Assembly (NCBI GenBank): GCA_036924285.1
Contig: JAYKYS010000012.1
Location: 2,108,001 to 2,172,000 of the forward strand
Direction: 5' to 3'
From: Asterella californica
Taxonomy: Eukaryota > Streptophyta > Marchantiopsida > Marchantiales > Aytoniaceae
DNA length: 64,000 nt
A program made the position numbers and the translations under genes. The stretch's first letter is position 1, and each line of letters opens with the position of its first letter. Below are positions 25,427 to 37,187 of the stretch, piece by piece. Below the pieces are notes generated by a model. The model made no database searches, had not been told where the DNA came from, and saw nothing but the letters and a program-made list of their open reading frames with translations.

Positions 25427-26322
25427 TTATTGTAGTTTGTGTTCAATGGAGAATAGTAACGCCTCCTCGCTCAAGATATCCAAGTGTCGCATGAGATGGG
25501 TTAAAGCCATCTCGCAGAAAGTTTCTGCGGATACTCCTTTCCTCCGTTCTCATATGTGCTTTTGCAGATGTAACACTTCTGCCTCTAGATTCTCGAACAT
25601 GAACAAAGACCAATCATAATCCATATCTTCTCCTTCCACTTTAGATTTCACGTACAAAACAAGTTGACCTGTAATAGCTTTAGGCCTTTTTCTCGTCAGG
25701 AGAATCGCATTCAAGAACTGGAAAGCAGATCTCCATCCTTTGATAGCACATTCTCTTGCGAAGTATCTTTTCCCCACTTTATCATACTCAGGAAACCAAT
25801 TGTCTATTCGAACATGTCTTACGAAGGGGTTAACATCACATATCCTTCAAGAATAACAAAGGCTTCCCGGATTAAGTCAAGGGTCAACTGGAACTCTCGA
25901 TCTCCAATTTTGGTCATTCTTGTTGTTGCATTATAGGATTGGATGAAAGCCACGCAAAGTCCAATCTGACATAAACAAACATTACACATTACAATAATAA
26001 AAGTATAACCAACCAGTAACCAATACTTAACTTAGAGTAAACACTAAACTTGAGTTTACTTCACTTGAGCTTAAACTGAATAGGAGGGACTAATGAGCTT
26101 CAACTGTAAAGGAAGGATTAATGGCAGAGTACTTACGTCAAGCCGAGAAAACTCGAACAAGAACGCGATCAATAATCCCAGCTTCTCTAGCTCTTCCTCG
26201 TCTATTTCGCTCAAGGCTTGAACGATAGCTTCTTTATCGATCCATTGTCAAACGATACGTCGAGGGACATCGTGTTGGGAAGTAAACGTAATTAAAAAAG
26301 GTCCTTCTTCTCGCGGTGCCAT
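25427..26322 (-). pseudogene. Unknown two-exon protein carried by the transposon
   Basis: Exon 1 (26322-26137) starts MAPREEGPFLITFTSQHD and ends at a consensus GTAAGT donor; it contains the acidic helix ALSEIDEEELEKLGLLIAFL. Exon 2 starts at 25965 after CAG with IGLCVAFIQSYNATT, reads through DREFQLTLDLIREAF, then after a one-base frame shift near 25826 continues KVGKRYFARECAIKGWRSAF, QFLNAILLTRKRPK and SVEAEVLH-like text to EHKLQ-stop at 25427. Two further in-frame stops (one in exon 1, one near 25547) are TGA and could derive from CGA. The predicted product is about 290 residues, mostly helical, with no domain I recognise. It may be an accessory transposition protein or captured host gene. 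Confidence 0.6.
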
Positions 26323-26589
26323 ACTTGTACTTCTTCACTACAAGCTGGCTTCGCACTTACTCGAAGAGATCACCCTGATAAGAAAAACAGAAGCGAGTCT
26401 GTCAAAACTCTAAACAGAAGCGAGTATGTCAGTTTTGATAAGGAAAATAGAAGCGAGTATGTCAGTTTAGACACGAATGAGAAAGCGAACAGCATAAAGA
26501 ATGAAAACTCCAAGTTCAGGATCACGAGTACTCCAAGTGGTCAATCGATCATTGCTCGTAAAAAGCAATCAATACTTCATGTGTAGAGA

Positions 26590-26898
26590 AAATCGTTAAT
26601 CGCTCAGTGCGAGTGCGGTACTAGTGCGATGGTGGGAGGAAGCGCGTTTAGTGCGACGGTGTGCGGAAGCGTGTTCAATGCGGAACTAATGCAATGGTGG
26701 GCGGAAGCGCGTTTAGTGCGACGGTGTGCGGAAACGCGTTCAATGCAGAACTAGTGCGACGGTGCGCGAAAGCGCGTTCAGTGTGAAGGTAGTATGACTG
26801 GGCGGAAGCGTGTTTAGTCAAGAAATACTAAACTGCGACCATAAACCCTATACCCCAAATCGCGATCAGTGTGACCACTCTTAGGTCGCACTGATCGC
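26590..26898. repeat. Hairpin and tandem cluster C
   Basis: It opens with CGCTCAGTGCGAGTGCGG, then two to three imperfect copies of a unit of about 67 bases built from GGAAGCGCGTTTAGTGCGAC and GGTGTGCGGAA (26630-26820). It ends in a stem of 15-base arms, GCGATCAGTGTGACC (26862-26876) with GGTCGCACTGATCGC (26884-26898), which overlaps the 3' end of the transposase frame. It shares the AGTGCGAC core with clusters A and B. Confidence 0.85.
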
Positions 26899-29343
26899 AC
26901 CTTTTGCAATCATGTTCGTGATTGCAAAGAGTTCTGAGAAAATCTAGAATCTCTTCGTATCGCTCGATCAGATTGAATCTTTTTGTGTCTTCAGCTGCTC
27001 CTTCTTCAGATGCTCCTTGCTCGCCTACATAAACATCTTCTCCATCCTCTGTAAAATTGAAGTGAGTAGGATGTCTTGACATTTCTTCATCTACATGACT
27101 TGGTTCAAACCATGGGTTCATATCATCCGGTACAACTTCTCTGTTGAAAAAGCTCTCCGGACTACTGAAAACATAAAATGGATAAGTGCAACGCCGGAAT
27201 GTGGACGAGAACACGGGTTGTATCGTAGAGGTCTGAGCATAAGCTCTGACCAATGCTTGCAGAACAAGTACGGGCTATTTATAAATGAGTAGCAAGAACA
27301 GATCCATCTCTCCACGTCTATGAAATGAATAACGGGAATAGACACATCTTTACTCAAATATTTACGCCAAGTGACACGAAACTGTTCCCACCAGCTGGGA
27401 AATAAACGTCCGTGAATGATTTGGTGTAGCGACACTTGCATATTTGCCACCAGACTTTCACAAATGATTAGCGTCAACTTATTTAAACGAGGACGGTTAA
27501 GAGCATATTTGTAATCGTGCTTCAGTTTTCTCCAGTGACTCTCTACAATATTCGTAGTGCGTGACAAGCAAAGGAGAGGCTTTGATGCTCTACTGAAAAT
27601 TTCCCATTTGTCTGGACTGTACTACTCTCGTCAGAGATATATCCACAAAGACAAAAGGTTCAAATTTTTACATAATTCATAAATCTCACGAACAGCCGTA
27701 CAATGTAATACATTAGGAGTAAAAAATTTTCCTTCTGTTGATGGTATAAGTGAATGCAAGTTGAAATGTTTGGTAATCATTTCAACCACAACCTTTCGTT
27801 GTTCAGCATTACACAATTGACCAACAACTTCCACGCTCTCTGAAAACCAATTTACATCAATAAAAGAGAAAAATGTACTTGCCTCCACACTGTTGTATGA
27901 TCTAGTGGCTCGTCCAGTGCACATACATCGAACTTCGACCGCTGATTGAGCATGCTTCAAACAAAGATGAATATACATAGCAGTAAAGACAGATCGTAAT
28001 GTCGATATCTGACCAGTGTCTTTGTCGATGAGTGCGAACACAAGACGTAATCCTCTCTCTCTTAACTTCTCGAACCACGTCATAAGAACCTTCTTTCTAT
28101 ATTGTTCCGTGACTGATCTAGAACTCTTCTTTGAATCACCTTATCTCAAGTAGAACATGTACGATAGAGGCATACCAAAACCTCCGAAGTTTGCAGCAAT
28201 AACAAACAGCTCAAAATGCATAGAGTTAGTTTTAAAAGTACTGTCGATAATAATTTCTTTGACACTACCTATATGCTCAAAAAACGAGGTGCATATTGCA
28301 AAAGCAATGTATTCGTCAGTCTGTTCATACAACACCTCAACAAAGCCTTTCTCAGCTAAAGCTTCATTGCCTATCAACAAAGATGCAGACTTCACTTGAT
28401 CATCTATATCACGCAGATATTGTCTAGACTGAACTTCAACAATCCAAAAATTTACCTGCGTCCGAGTTATACTCAAAGGACTAATGATCTCTTTTTCACA
28501 TAATATACGATATACCTCAAGCTTCTGGAGATTTAATCCAGATATCGACTCCAAAAACGTGATAGCATCAGCAGGGAAACAATGCAACTTATGCGTCGGC
28601 TTCTCATGTGATAGCAGATGTTGACAAGTTAAATATATTAACTTCTGCTGTACGTCCACTGTTACTCGTAAAGTTCCATTGCACTCAGATCTATCTATCT
28701 TCCGTTTCTTTTCTGGTTGTCTTACCTGTGGTGTGGATCCTTCACCTTTATCTCTGAATTTTGTCCTGTCAGATCGTGAGGTACATCATAATGTCGTCTT
28801 TAAGATCGAACAGTCTTTCACAGAAACACGCGGGTTACGTCCTTCCCAATAGTATCCAGAGGCTACCTCCATATTCGAAATGATGCTTGTCTTCAGCCAA
28901 GACGTCAAACACACTGACAAGTTACCGGAGTTTAAAGTCTGCAACTCATGCATGCAACTCTCGTCTGAAAGATGAACTTTCAGTCGGAAGAACACAAACC
29001 CCTCTTTGCCATCCTCATCTCCGAAGCACTCTTTCACAACATCAATCATTTCTGAATGATCACACTCTACTGTCACTATGAAAGCGTTATCATCATCAAT
29101 CTCATTCTCCAAGCCCGCTTCGCATGTAGTAGTACCGAGGTTAGCTTTGTTGTAACACTAGTTATATTGTTTGAACACAGCTAAATCAAGAGGATTATGT
29201 CCTTTGCGAGCACGCGTGAATGCGCTGATTGACAATGTTCGATTGCATCGATTGCAGTAAACCATCTCCATGATAAGCACTCTAAAGTAGACACCAGTAC
29301 AAGCACAACGAAGACTCAGCTCTCTCGGAAAATTTGTCACCAA
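26828..29343 (-). pseudogene. Mutator-like (MULE) transposase with SWIM zinc finger, recently broken
   Basis: One reading frame runs from 29343 to about 27250 with only five stops (near 29158, 28786, 28141, 27631, 27622), then shifts frame and ends at 26828; about 835 codons in all. N-terminal: a Cys cluster (CNRCNRTLSISAF). Middle: RSECNGTLRVTVD, then VKEIIIDSTFKTN with a candidate first catalytic Asp and FGMPLSYMF, then FALIDKDTGQI with a candidate second. C-terminal: TTNIVESHWRKLKHDY and the SWIM finger ERWICSCYSFINSPYLFCKH. This is the domain order of MULE transposases. The stops at 27631 and 27622 fall where Trp is expected. Expected role: cutting and joining element ends in the nucleus. 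Confidence 0.88.
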
Positions 29344-29565
29344 GCGAAATTCGCTTCAGTCGTGTCACAATTCAGTAGTGAGGACGTCGCACAATTCAGC
29401 AGTGAGGAAGCTTGGAGTCTTCAATGCCGCCGTCCTAGTATAATTATGGACAACGGACTTACAACCAACGCACAACCAACGGACGGAATGACTTTCACCT
29501 CATTGTGACTGCAGTCACAATGTTCAATGAGTTCAAAACTGTGACACTGACTGCAGTTAAGATCA

Positions 29566-29736
29566 CGATTGCAGTTCGAGGCTCGCAGTCATAGTTCGAG
29601 GCTCGGTGACTGCGGTAATGAGCGGAATCCGGTTACAGGCTTTTCGTCCGATCACGAATCTGGGATCCATCATTAATAAATTCGCACGTATAAACCGAGA
29701 CGTAATTAGCGGAACTGTGCCACAGCTGCGGGCTTG
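29566..29736 (-). repeat. Right terminal inverted repeat of the 9-kb transposon
   Basis: Reverse complement of the left repeat, with a small internal duplication of GAGCCTCGAACT that makes it about 20 bases longer. It ends GCGGGCTTG at 29736, followed by the 8-base candidate target duplication. Confidence 0.92.
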
Positions 29737-32700
29737 TAACTTGACCTAGAGGATGATCACCAGACTCACCACGCGAATAGTCATGGTTCCCGAAGATGTC
29801 ACGTGCGACCGGTGTGAAATCTGGGTCATCTTCATGAGACGGTGTACCTAGATCTTTATGAAAACGCATCCTATGAACGTCGTTACTACAAAGAAGTAGT
29901 AAACACGCGACGCAATGAATAGCTAACGGATGGGAAGACCTCATCAAGCCTTACAAAGGAAAGAAGGACCAAGCAACTAACGTCCGGAAGGGAAAACACT
30001 GGGGCTAAATCTCGTTATCAGGAGCTCTAAGGTCGACTATTGTCTCTATAATATCAGACACGGATAAGTCAAAACTCCTGCATACAACAGATGCACATGA
30101 AGTAGCATCGTCTATTGCAATTGCTCTCCTGTGGACCGTGCCTGCTAAAGCTTCTGTAGAGCAATGAAAACTCGCTATCTAAAACACATAGTGCAAAAAG
30201 AAAGAAAAAATGATACTCTTGACGTCTCTCATGGTAGGCTCTGACGATGTAACATCCTACAACGTCGTATGCGGGTAGAAGATGAGACATCACGTGTAGA
30301 GACAGACTCACTCCTATCTCGTATCGTACGTACTGATTCCTCTTAAAAGATCGTCCAATCACCTGCACAGAAACTCTGAAGACGGACCGCCACCTCCTAA
30401 TGTCTCTCTCTACCACCTCGAGTATAACGGAAGCACCAACGAGGAAGTAAGAAGAACAATAACCACGTCACCTCGTCGCTGGTGTTCCATGTCAACATGT
30501 CGAGAGGTAGACGGAATGCCTACCTCACCTCGTCATGAAGAGCACATGGTAACCGATGAAACAAACTTTGACAAAGAAAGCTTGTCTCGAACAATCTCAG
30601 AATAGTGTCAGAGTGGACTCTCAACCAGTCCCACGACTCAGGAGGAACTCCAAGAAGAAGAGCTAACGGTGTCATAATGACTGCACGTGTAGACCTCCGC
30701 TCTCGACTAACCTAGGCATCCCATGTTGTCCTATCATAGCTCTTGTGCATTTTTCCCACATGAGATTTTACTCCTTGCGAGATAAATAACTGATTGCACA
30801 CCGGGCATGATGTGTCTCGAATCAGTCTCAAAAAGAGTACTCACAGCTAGAAAAGAGAATATCCAACCAAACAGTACTCGTAATAAGAACATCTCAAAAA
30901 AGAACTCACTAAAAGGAAAAATCCTGATATGCAGAGATAAAACACACTAAATGTAGCAAGGAGTCCTTCAAAAATCTCTCAAAAATCCTAAACAAAAGAC
31001 TTTGGAATCCTAAAAACTCAAAAACACCCAAAAATATTTAATACTCACTCACTTTTGGTTATATAATGTATAAATTCTAGAACCAAAAAAAGTAGAAACA
31101 GAAGACGAAGAGAAATATAAAAAAACCTTCAGTAATCCACCCCACCACACTCCACCCTCTCAAAACGCACTCCTTGTCCTCCCTCTCCTCTCCCTCCCGC
31201 ACTCCATCCCTCTCCCTCTCGACGAACGCGCGACAAGGAAAAGAGAAGAAAGTATTACACTGCGTATTGCGTACTACAAAGAAGTACGCAGCTATATTTG
31301 CAATTTCTTCATTGTTTTTCACCCAAGCAGGTTATCTTTTCTCGCTAAACTAGCTTTATGTAGTTTCTTCTCGTCTTCTGTTTGGAGGTCATGATGATAC
31401 GTTATCATCTTCTCTCGTTCCTAGCTGCATCTTGATCTCTCAAATCTTCAGCTCGTCTTTGTCTTCTGCTAAGACTTCCTTTCTCTCTGAGGACAACTTC
31501 TCTCGAGTATTATATCAATTGCATCACCAGATGGAAGTGAGACGCATTCTCACATCATACTCTTCTTGTACATCTTCTTCATTCGTCTTCTCCAGCAACA
31601 GCCGGTGCAATAAAGAGTGCTAGGAGGTGTCAAATTCTACAACTTTTGGTCGATGACCTTACACGTTAGTATTTTCTCATTATTGTCGTCATCATGATAG
31701 GTCATTTATCACAAGTCCTGAATCATTCACGGTCTGTCTGTGAGTTAGTCCTATCACCAATGTTACGATTTTCATCTATTTCATTCAGTTTGTATTCAGT
31801 TGAGTGTGTGCCTTGAATCTTGATGAAGCGCTTTGTGAGAAGGATAATATATTTTACTGTCTAGATGCCATCATAAAGAAGGAAGCTCTAGCTTTTGAAG
31901 CATGAGCAAGACGAAAAAAATCCTAAGTGTCCAAATGCGGAAACTCTCACGAAAGCTAAATGTTATGTATCTACTAAATAAAGAATATATAATAACTTTA
32001 CTACATTCGACATTTCTTTTGATTGGTATAAGGTTGTGGGTCTGGCTTCATCCTGTTTATTAGAAAATATAATCTATATTTATTTGATGATTGATATTAT
32101 AATGAGAGCGGGTGGTAAATAAAAATATGCATCTAACATGAACTTCTTGCTGAGAAAGGAAGATGACAAGCGGATTTTGGGCATAAAATATTAAGCTTTC
32201 TTTCTTTCAACCTCCGTTATGTCATCTTACTGTAAATACACATGGTGTGTATGAATACTTTTGTTTAAGCAAGGTAGCTTAGCTATTTTTGCAAGACATG
32301 TATTTATGTGTGTAAGAAATTTTAAATTTTGGAGACTGGCTCTTTATCACGTGAAGATAAGATAGATTGGCATATTTGACATGAATAGTACTTCATTTTT
32401 ATAGACACTTAAGTGAACACAGTGATATTGTGTTCGTTAAGAATCCATACATCGGGAGTTCAAAAGGTTTAGGGTAAGGAGAAAAATTAGTTCTTCTATC
32501 TGAAGAGAACTCATATAACATAATCAAAAGATAATTTCTTCCCAAAATGATCATTTTTACAAAGACACTAATATATCATTCTTTCTTTGAAGATTTAGAG
32601 AAATATCTTTAGTATTAAATTGTACCGAAGCACACCAAGATGATATCTGATTCATTCTCAAGCAAAAGTGTTTTATCTGCAAATGTAAGAACACTCAGAT

Positions 32701-35700
32701 ACATGAAGTGAACTGAGATCATGTGACTATATTGTATGCACGCTTTATATATATATGCAAAGATAGATAGTAATGCGTAAAATACAAACGAGATGAAAAA
32801 AATATATGTTTGGGAAAAAAACTAACCATACTAACTAGATAAACATAAGAACATCTAGATGTAGATGGATGTGCTAAACATTTTCATTCTAGAAACACCA
32901 AGAAAACAAAAATAGTAAAGAATTATAGTTCCGAAGCCTACGGTAGTGATATCAAAACATCTGTAATCAAAACGTTAGATCACTTGATGTTATCACCTCG
33001 GTGTATCAAACCACTATATAGAGTGGTATGGTTTATATAAATACCAGATGTCATTTAATTATAACGGAAATCTAATAATTATAATATTACAAAATGTTGT
33101 GTGTTAATTCATTATTTCCTTTCCATCTCAAACAATGTTGTTGAGTTAATCTTAAGATATTCGCTTGTAGATGGGAGCATGTGCAAGTAGACTTCAAGAT
33201 TGCAGTCTCCTCCAGCAAGTTCCGTTTTTAGTTAATCTTCCAAGCAAAAGTCTCTCAGTTGAATGTGCACTTTTGCTGCACAAGTTAGGCACCCGTTCGT
33301 ATTATATTAACATCCATCCAACATCCTCCATATTCTGAATGAGGGGTCAAATATGCAAGGGTTCAAATAAATAAATAAATAATTTAAATGATAAACTAAT
33401 TACCTGGTTGAATTCGTGTTTCTTTGCTAGTAACCTCCCGCACTTATACTCTCGGAAGAATGTTTGCTTTCCTTATGGATTATATCTGGACTGCATCGTA
33501 ACTCTAGGTGCGGTAAATATTTAACAATTACAGTTAAATTTAATATACAATTTATGCTTCACATTTATCTCTTTTTTCCATAACAGCAAGCGGGCGAAAG
33601 TCCCCCTAGAAGTTCATGTTGGATGCATATCAATTATCTACGCCAACTTCCAACTTGAAGTGTGAGTGTTACTTGCACGGTTATCTGGTGTTGAAAAACA
33701 ACATATATGGTAATATTCAGATTTGGTGTTGAAAAGTCAACATTCAACATGCATATTCTTATAAATCTATATAGTGTGAAATGCTCTGGGGTGAGGTGAG
33801 TTGGAGACAAGGTGGACACGTAAAGATTGGTACTACAAATAAACAATATGGTTTACTTAATTGTTGTGGTGTCATTGATCTCACTCATTTTCTTGGTGAG
33901 TTTTCTCTAGATGAGAATTTCACAAATTATAAGTATATCTATGGTACAAATTTGGAGCTACATTTCTTGGTTAGGATGTTACGTGATACATAATTGCTAT
34001 AAAACTTTATTTATTACAAACAAACACAAATTTCAAGATCGAGTTGAATGTTTCTAGAAACATATTCCATATCTTCGAAAAGAACGCGACCCAATGAATA
34101 GCAAAACGGATGGGAAGACCCCATCAAGCCTCACAAGGGAAAGAAGGACCCGAAGGGCCAAGCAACAACCACATCGGGGCTAAGCTCCGCTATCAGTAGC
34201 TCTAAAATCGCCCAAACTGGCGCACCTGATGTCCAGTTTCATGAATATATTTAATAAATAATAAATAATTACATATTTACTGATTAATCATCTCAATTCC
34301 AAAAACTAACAAGAGCGTTTTCACTTTAGTACTGAACAAATTTACCAAAAGCATCAATTTAATTCCTTTTGAACATTCGTCATCTAGGTTAGTGTAGAGC
34401 ATGCCTGGGTGGACTAAGAGAAATTTAAAGAATATTACATCGAACCCTCTATCGACTTAATTATAAAAAGGTAGAATGTCAATATATGCATTTTTTACTT
34501 GTATACTTAACATACTCATTGATCTTGAAGATGCTTTTAGCTACTAATTAGGTAGCGAAAGAGGAGATCTAGTGGTCAGAAAGAGTTTCTTACCTTATGC
34601 TGTATTATTTTTCAACATTGTGTGATGAAAATATCTTATAAGATATTCAAACTTTTGTAAACTAAAATACACCGGTTTTTATATACATATGTAACTAACA
34701 AACATTGCTAGTGGAACCTTTAAAGCTTCTGGCAGCTCACCAAATAATACAATAAGTATGGAATAATCTTAGGAATGAATGATATTATAATTTAATATTA
34801 AATAGGATATTAAATCTTTTCACAATTTTCTAATAATATATTTTTCTATATTTATTAATTTGTAAACTAACTTGGAAAGTTCACTCTTCAAAATCATATT
34901 ACATATTATAACATTTTTACTTAGTACACATGTAAATACAAACTTTGCTAGTGAACTTTTCGAGCTCATTTATCCTTGTATCTCATAAATAATATCGATA
35001 TGGAATATACTCACTTAAAAACCTTATATGTGAATTCTAACAAGCAACAACTTGTCAACAAGATCCTTAAAGAGCTCCTCACGATATAGTGTTTGTCTAT
35101 ATCGTCTAATAACATGATAATATGGAAGGTAATCCATATAAACGAATTCTATTTTTTTGACTAAATATCAAGTTGGAGTATACCAAACAAAACAATTTCA
35201 TTACAAGAAGTCGATAAATCATCCCATATATTTTTGCACGGAAGTTTGAACTTTAGCAACTCCCATGCAAGACATAATACTGTAAAGTCATTCCAGCCTT
35301 ATCGAGCTCTTGTTGAAAATAGATGGATTTACAATTGGAAAACCTCAATAAAGTTTGGTTGTAATGAGAGTCCGTGAAAGATGAAAATGTTTCTATCAAG
35401 AGATGAATGAGATGAATTTCAACCACGTAAGATGTACTAACATTGGAAAACAAGTGAATAAATAAGTGATGCCATGTGTGAATGCATTTAGATTGTAGAA
35501 CCAGAATTGAGCATGAATTCTTTTAGAAGATCCAATGTACTTATGCATATGGTTATATGTAAAAAAGCTAATCATATATCAATTTATCAGTTTTCTAGTT
35601 ACTTTCTCAATGCAAATATCATATAAAAATAATACACTAAATATATTTGTAAAAATAACCTCTCTTTAATAAGTTCTTACTTGCATGTGATTGCAGTTTT

Positions 35701-37187
35701 ATGAAGAGTTATACTTCAAATTTTGATAATATATTATAGGGTAAATTTTTGTGAAACTAGATGTCACGTAATAGTGAGACAGTCCCGCTTTGCGTTAAAA
35801 TTGTGATTTCCAAATTCTTGAATCTCATATCAAATTTCACATCATGTAACGACTCTAAGAAAGAAGAATATATAAGAACCTCAGGGGTTCACTAAAAGAT
35901 CACGTGCTAGTAAAACTAATATAATTATTATTATTTTAGTACAAATTTGTTAAAGAAGAAAATTCTTTTAAGGATATTCACTTTTTGTAATAAATTGTAT
36001 AAACAATAAAGTATCCTGAGATTTTTTAATTAAAATACCTTTTGATTCAACCTCGATAGCAAAGCTCTATAATTCTCACTGCCACGCCGACCATGATCGC
36101 CTAATAACCGGAAAGATACAGAAAAGTAAAATCTTTTACTATGAATGAGTTAAATATTATTTTAAACCGAAGATGTCTTAAATGATTTAGTCTACTGTCC
36201 TCTAAGAGAAAGATAATGAGAGCATCTGCATATTCACCTCTTCCATCTTCCAGTGGAGGAGGAAAATATACAGGAGTTTAATTTAATACTTAATCTTTCC
36301 GAAAGGAAGGGTTAGATTTTAAATTAATTTCAATGTAAATTAATATATTAATGAGTATGGACTTGTACTTCTGAAGCACGGCACTCGGGTCAAGATTTAT
36401 AGGTTATCTCTTACTTTCTCGTGTTTCCAGGACATGGACTAACATATATTTTTTATAAAATATTTTAGTTATTTTTATTTGTTTAATATATATTATTTAA
36501 TATATATATATTCTCGATAACAATAAACGAGCAAAAGTTCCCGGAGTTAATCCAGTATGCATATTAGGTTCAATCTCTTGCGGGAACAACTGGAGATGGA
36601 GATACATGGGCTGCAAATTTTTAATGAAGCTTCTGATCCTGAGTCCCGCATAGTGTACAATCCCATGGTACAAAAAGACCCTAAGGGACACTTAACAACA
36701 TTTACCATTTATAGAGTACATCCAAGTAAAAACCTCTACAACGGAAGCTGCAGTGGAAATACGGCTTTTCTTCTTCTCAAATCCCATGAAGGGAAAGGCA
36801 GGAGCGACTCCTGGCTTTGCTCCTCTTACAAGGCGCTTCCTCAGTTGAATTCGGGGCTGAATGGTGCCTTTCCCCGGGACAGGACGGAACGGGATGCGAA
36901 GGATGAGAGGGCAGACGAGTAAGTAAGAAAGCAAGCGCGAGAGGATAGTTTGTAGTGTGCGTCTGTCCGTCCGCCTTCGCCTGCCTTTGTGCCTTAGGCG
37001 CTTGACCTCGAAAGGTATTCCATTCAGTGCATTGTTTTACGAATCGACCGAGCGAGGGCGAAGTCTTGTGTTGTACGGGAGGAGTGGGTCGGTTCTTTGT
37101 CTTTCGCGTGGCATAGAAGTTCTGCCCTTCTGTAGAGGTGGTCTGTCTATAGGTTGATTGGGTTTGCCGAGTAGGGGCTCTGGTTAG
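29737..37187. other. AT-rich gene-free region with dispersed repeats
   Basis: No gene is supported over about 7.4 kb. A segment at about 29900-30040 is repeated, at perhaps 75-80% identity, at 34083-34215 (shared text AATGAATAGC, ACGGATGGGAAGACC, GGAAAGAAGGACC); both are probably pieces of the same retroelement. From 31 to 36.5 kb the sequence is strongly AT-rich with only short frames. The interval 36557-36922 is open on both strands, more GC-rich than its surroundings, and may be an organelle-derived insert, but I could not identify it. The last 250 bases are GC-rich and probably form the 5' UTR/promoter of the next gene. Confidence 0.5.

Larger units (their letters stand above)
20768..29736 (-). 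mobile_element. 8.97-kb terminal-inverted-repeat DNA transposon (MULE type) with cargo genes
   Basis: The ends are long inverted repeats (about 153 bases left, about 170 right) starting CAAGCCCGCAGCTGTGGCAC. They are flanked by 8-base direct repeats TAACCTGA (20760-20767) and TAACTTGA (29737-29744), one mismatch, as expected for a target duplication. Inside, all on the - strand, are a Mutator-like transposase, an unknown two-exon gene and an FCP1-like phosphatase. Clusters of hairpin-forming repeats with core CAGTGCGAC lie in each intergenic gap. The transposase has five nonsense codons and a frameshift, so this copy is probably immobile but young. Transposase family and ends are seen; classification as MULE is by domain knowledge. 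Confidence 0.88.

Noticed and set aside
36557..36922. 121-codon + strand frame, also open on the opposite strand
   Set aside because: No recognisable domain on either strand. It might be an organelle-derived insert, but I could not match it to a gene and do not call it.
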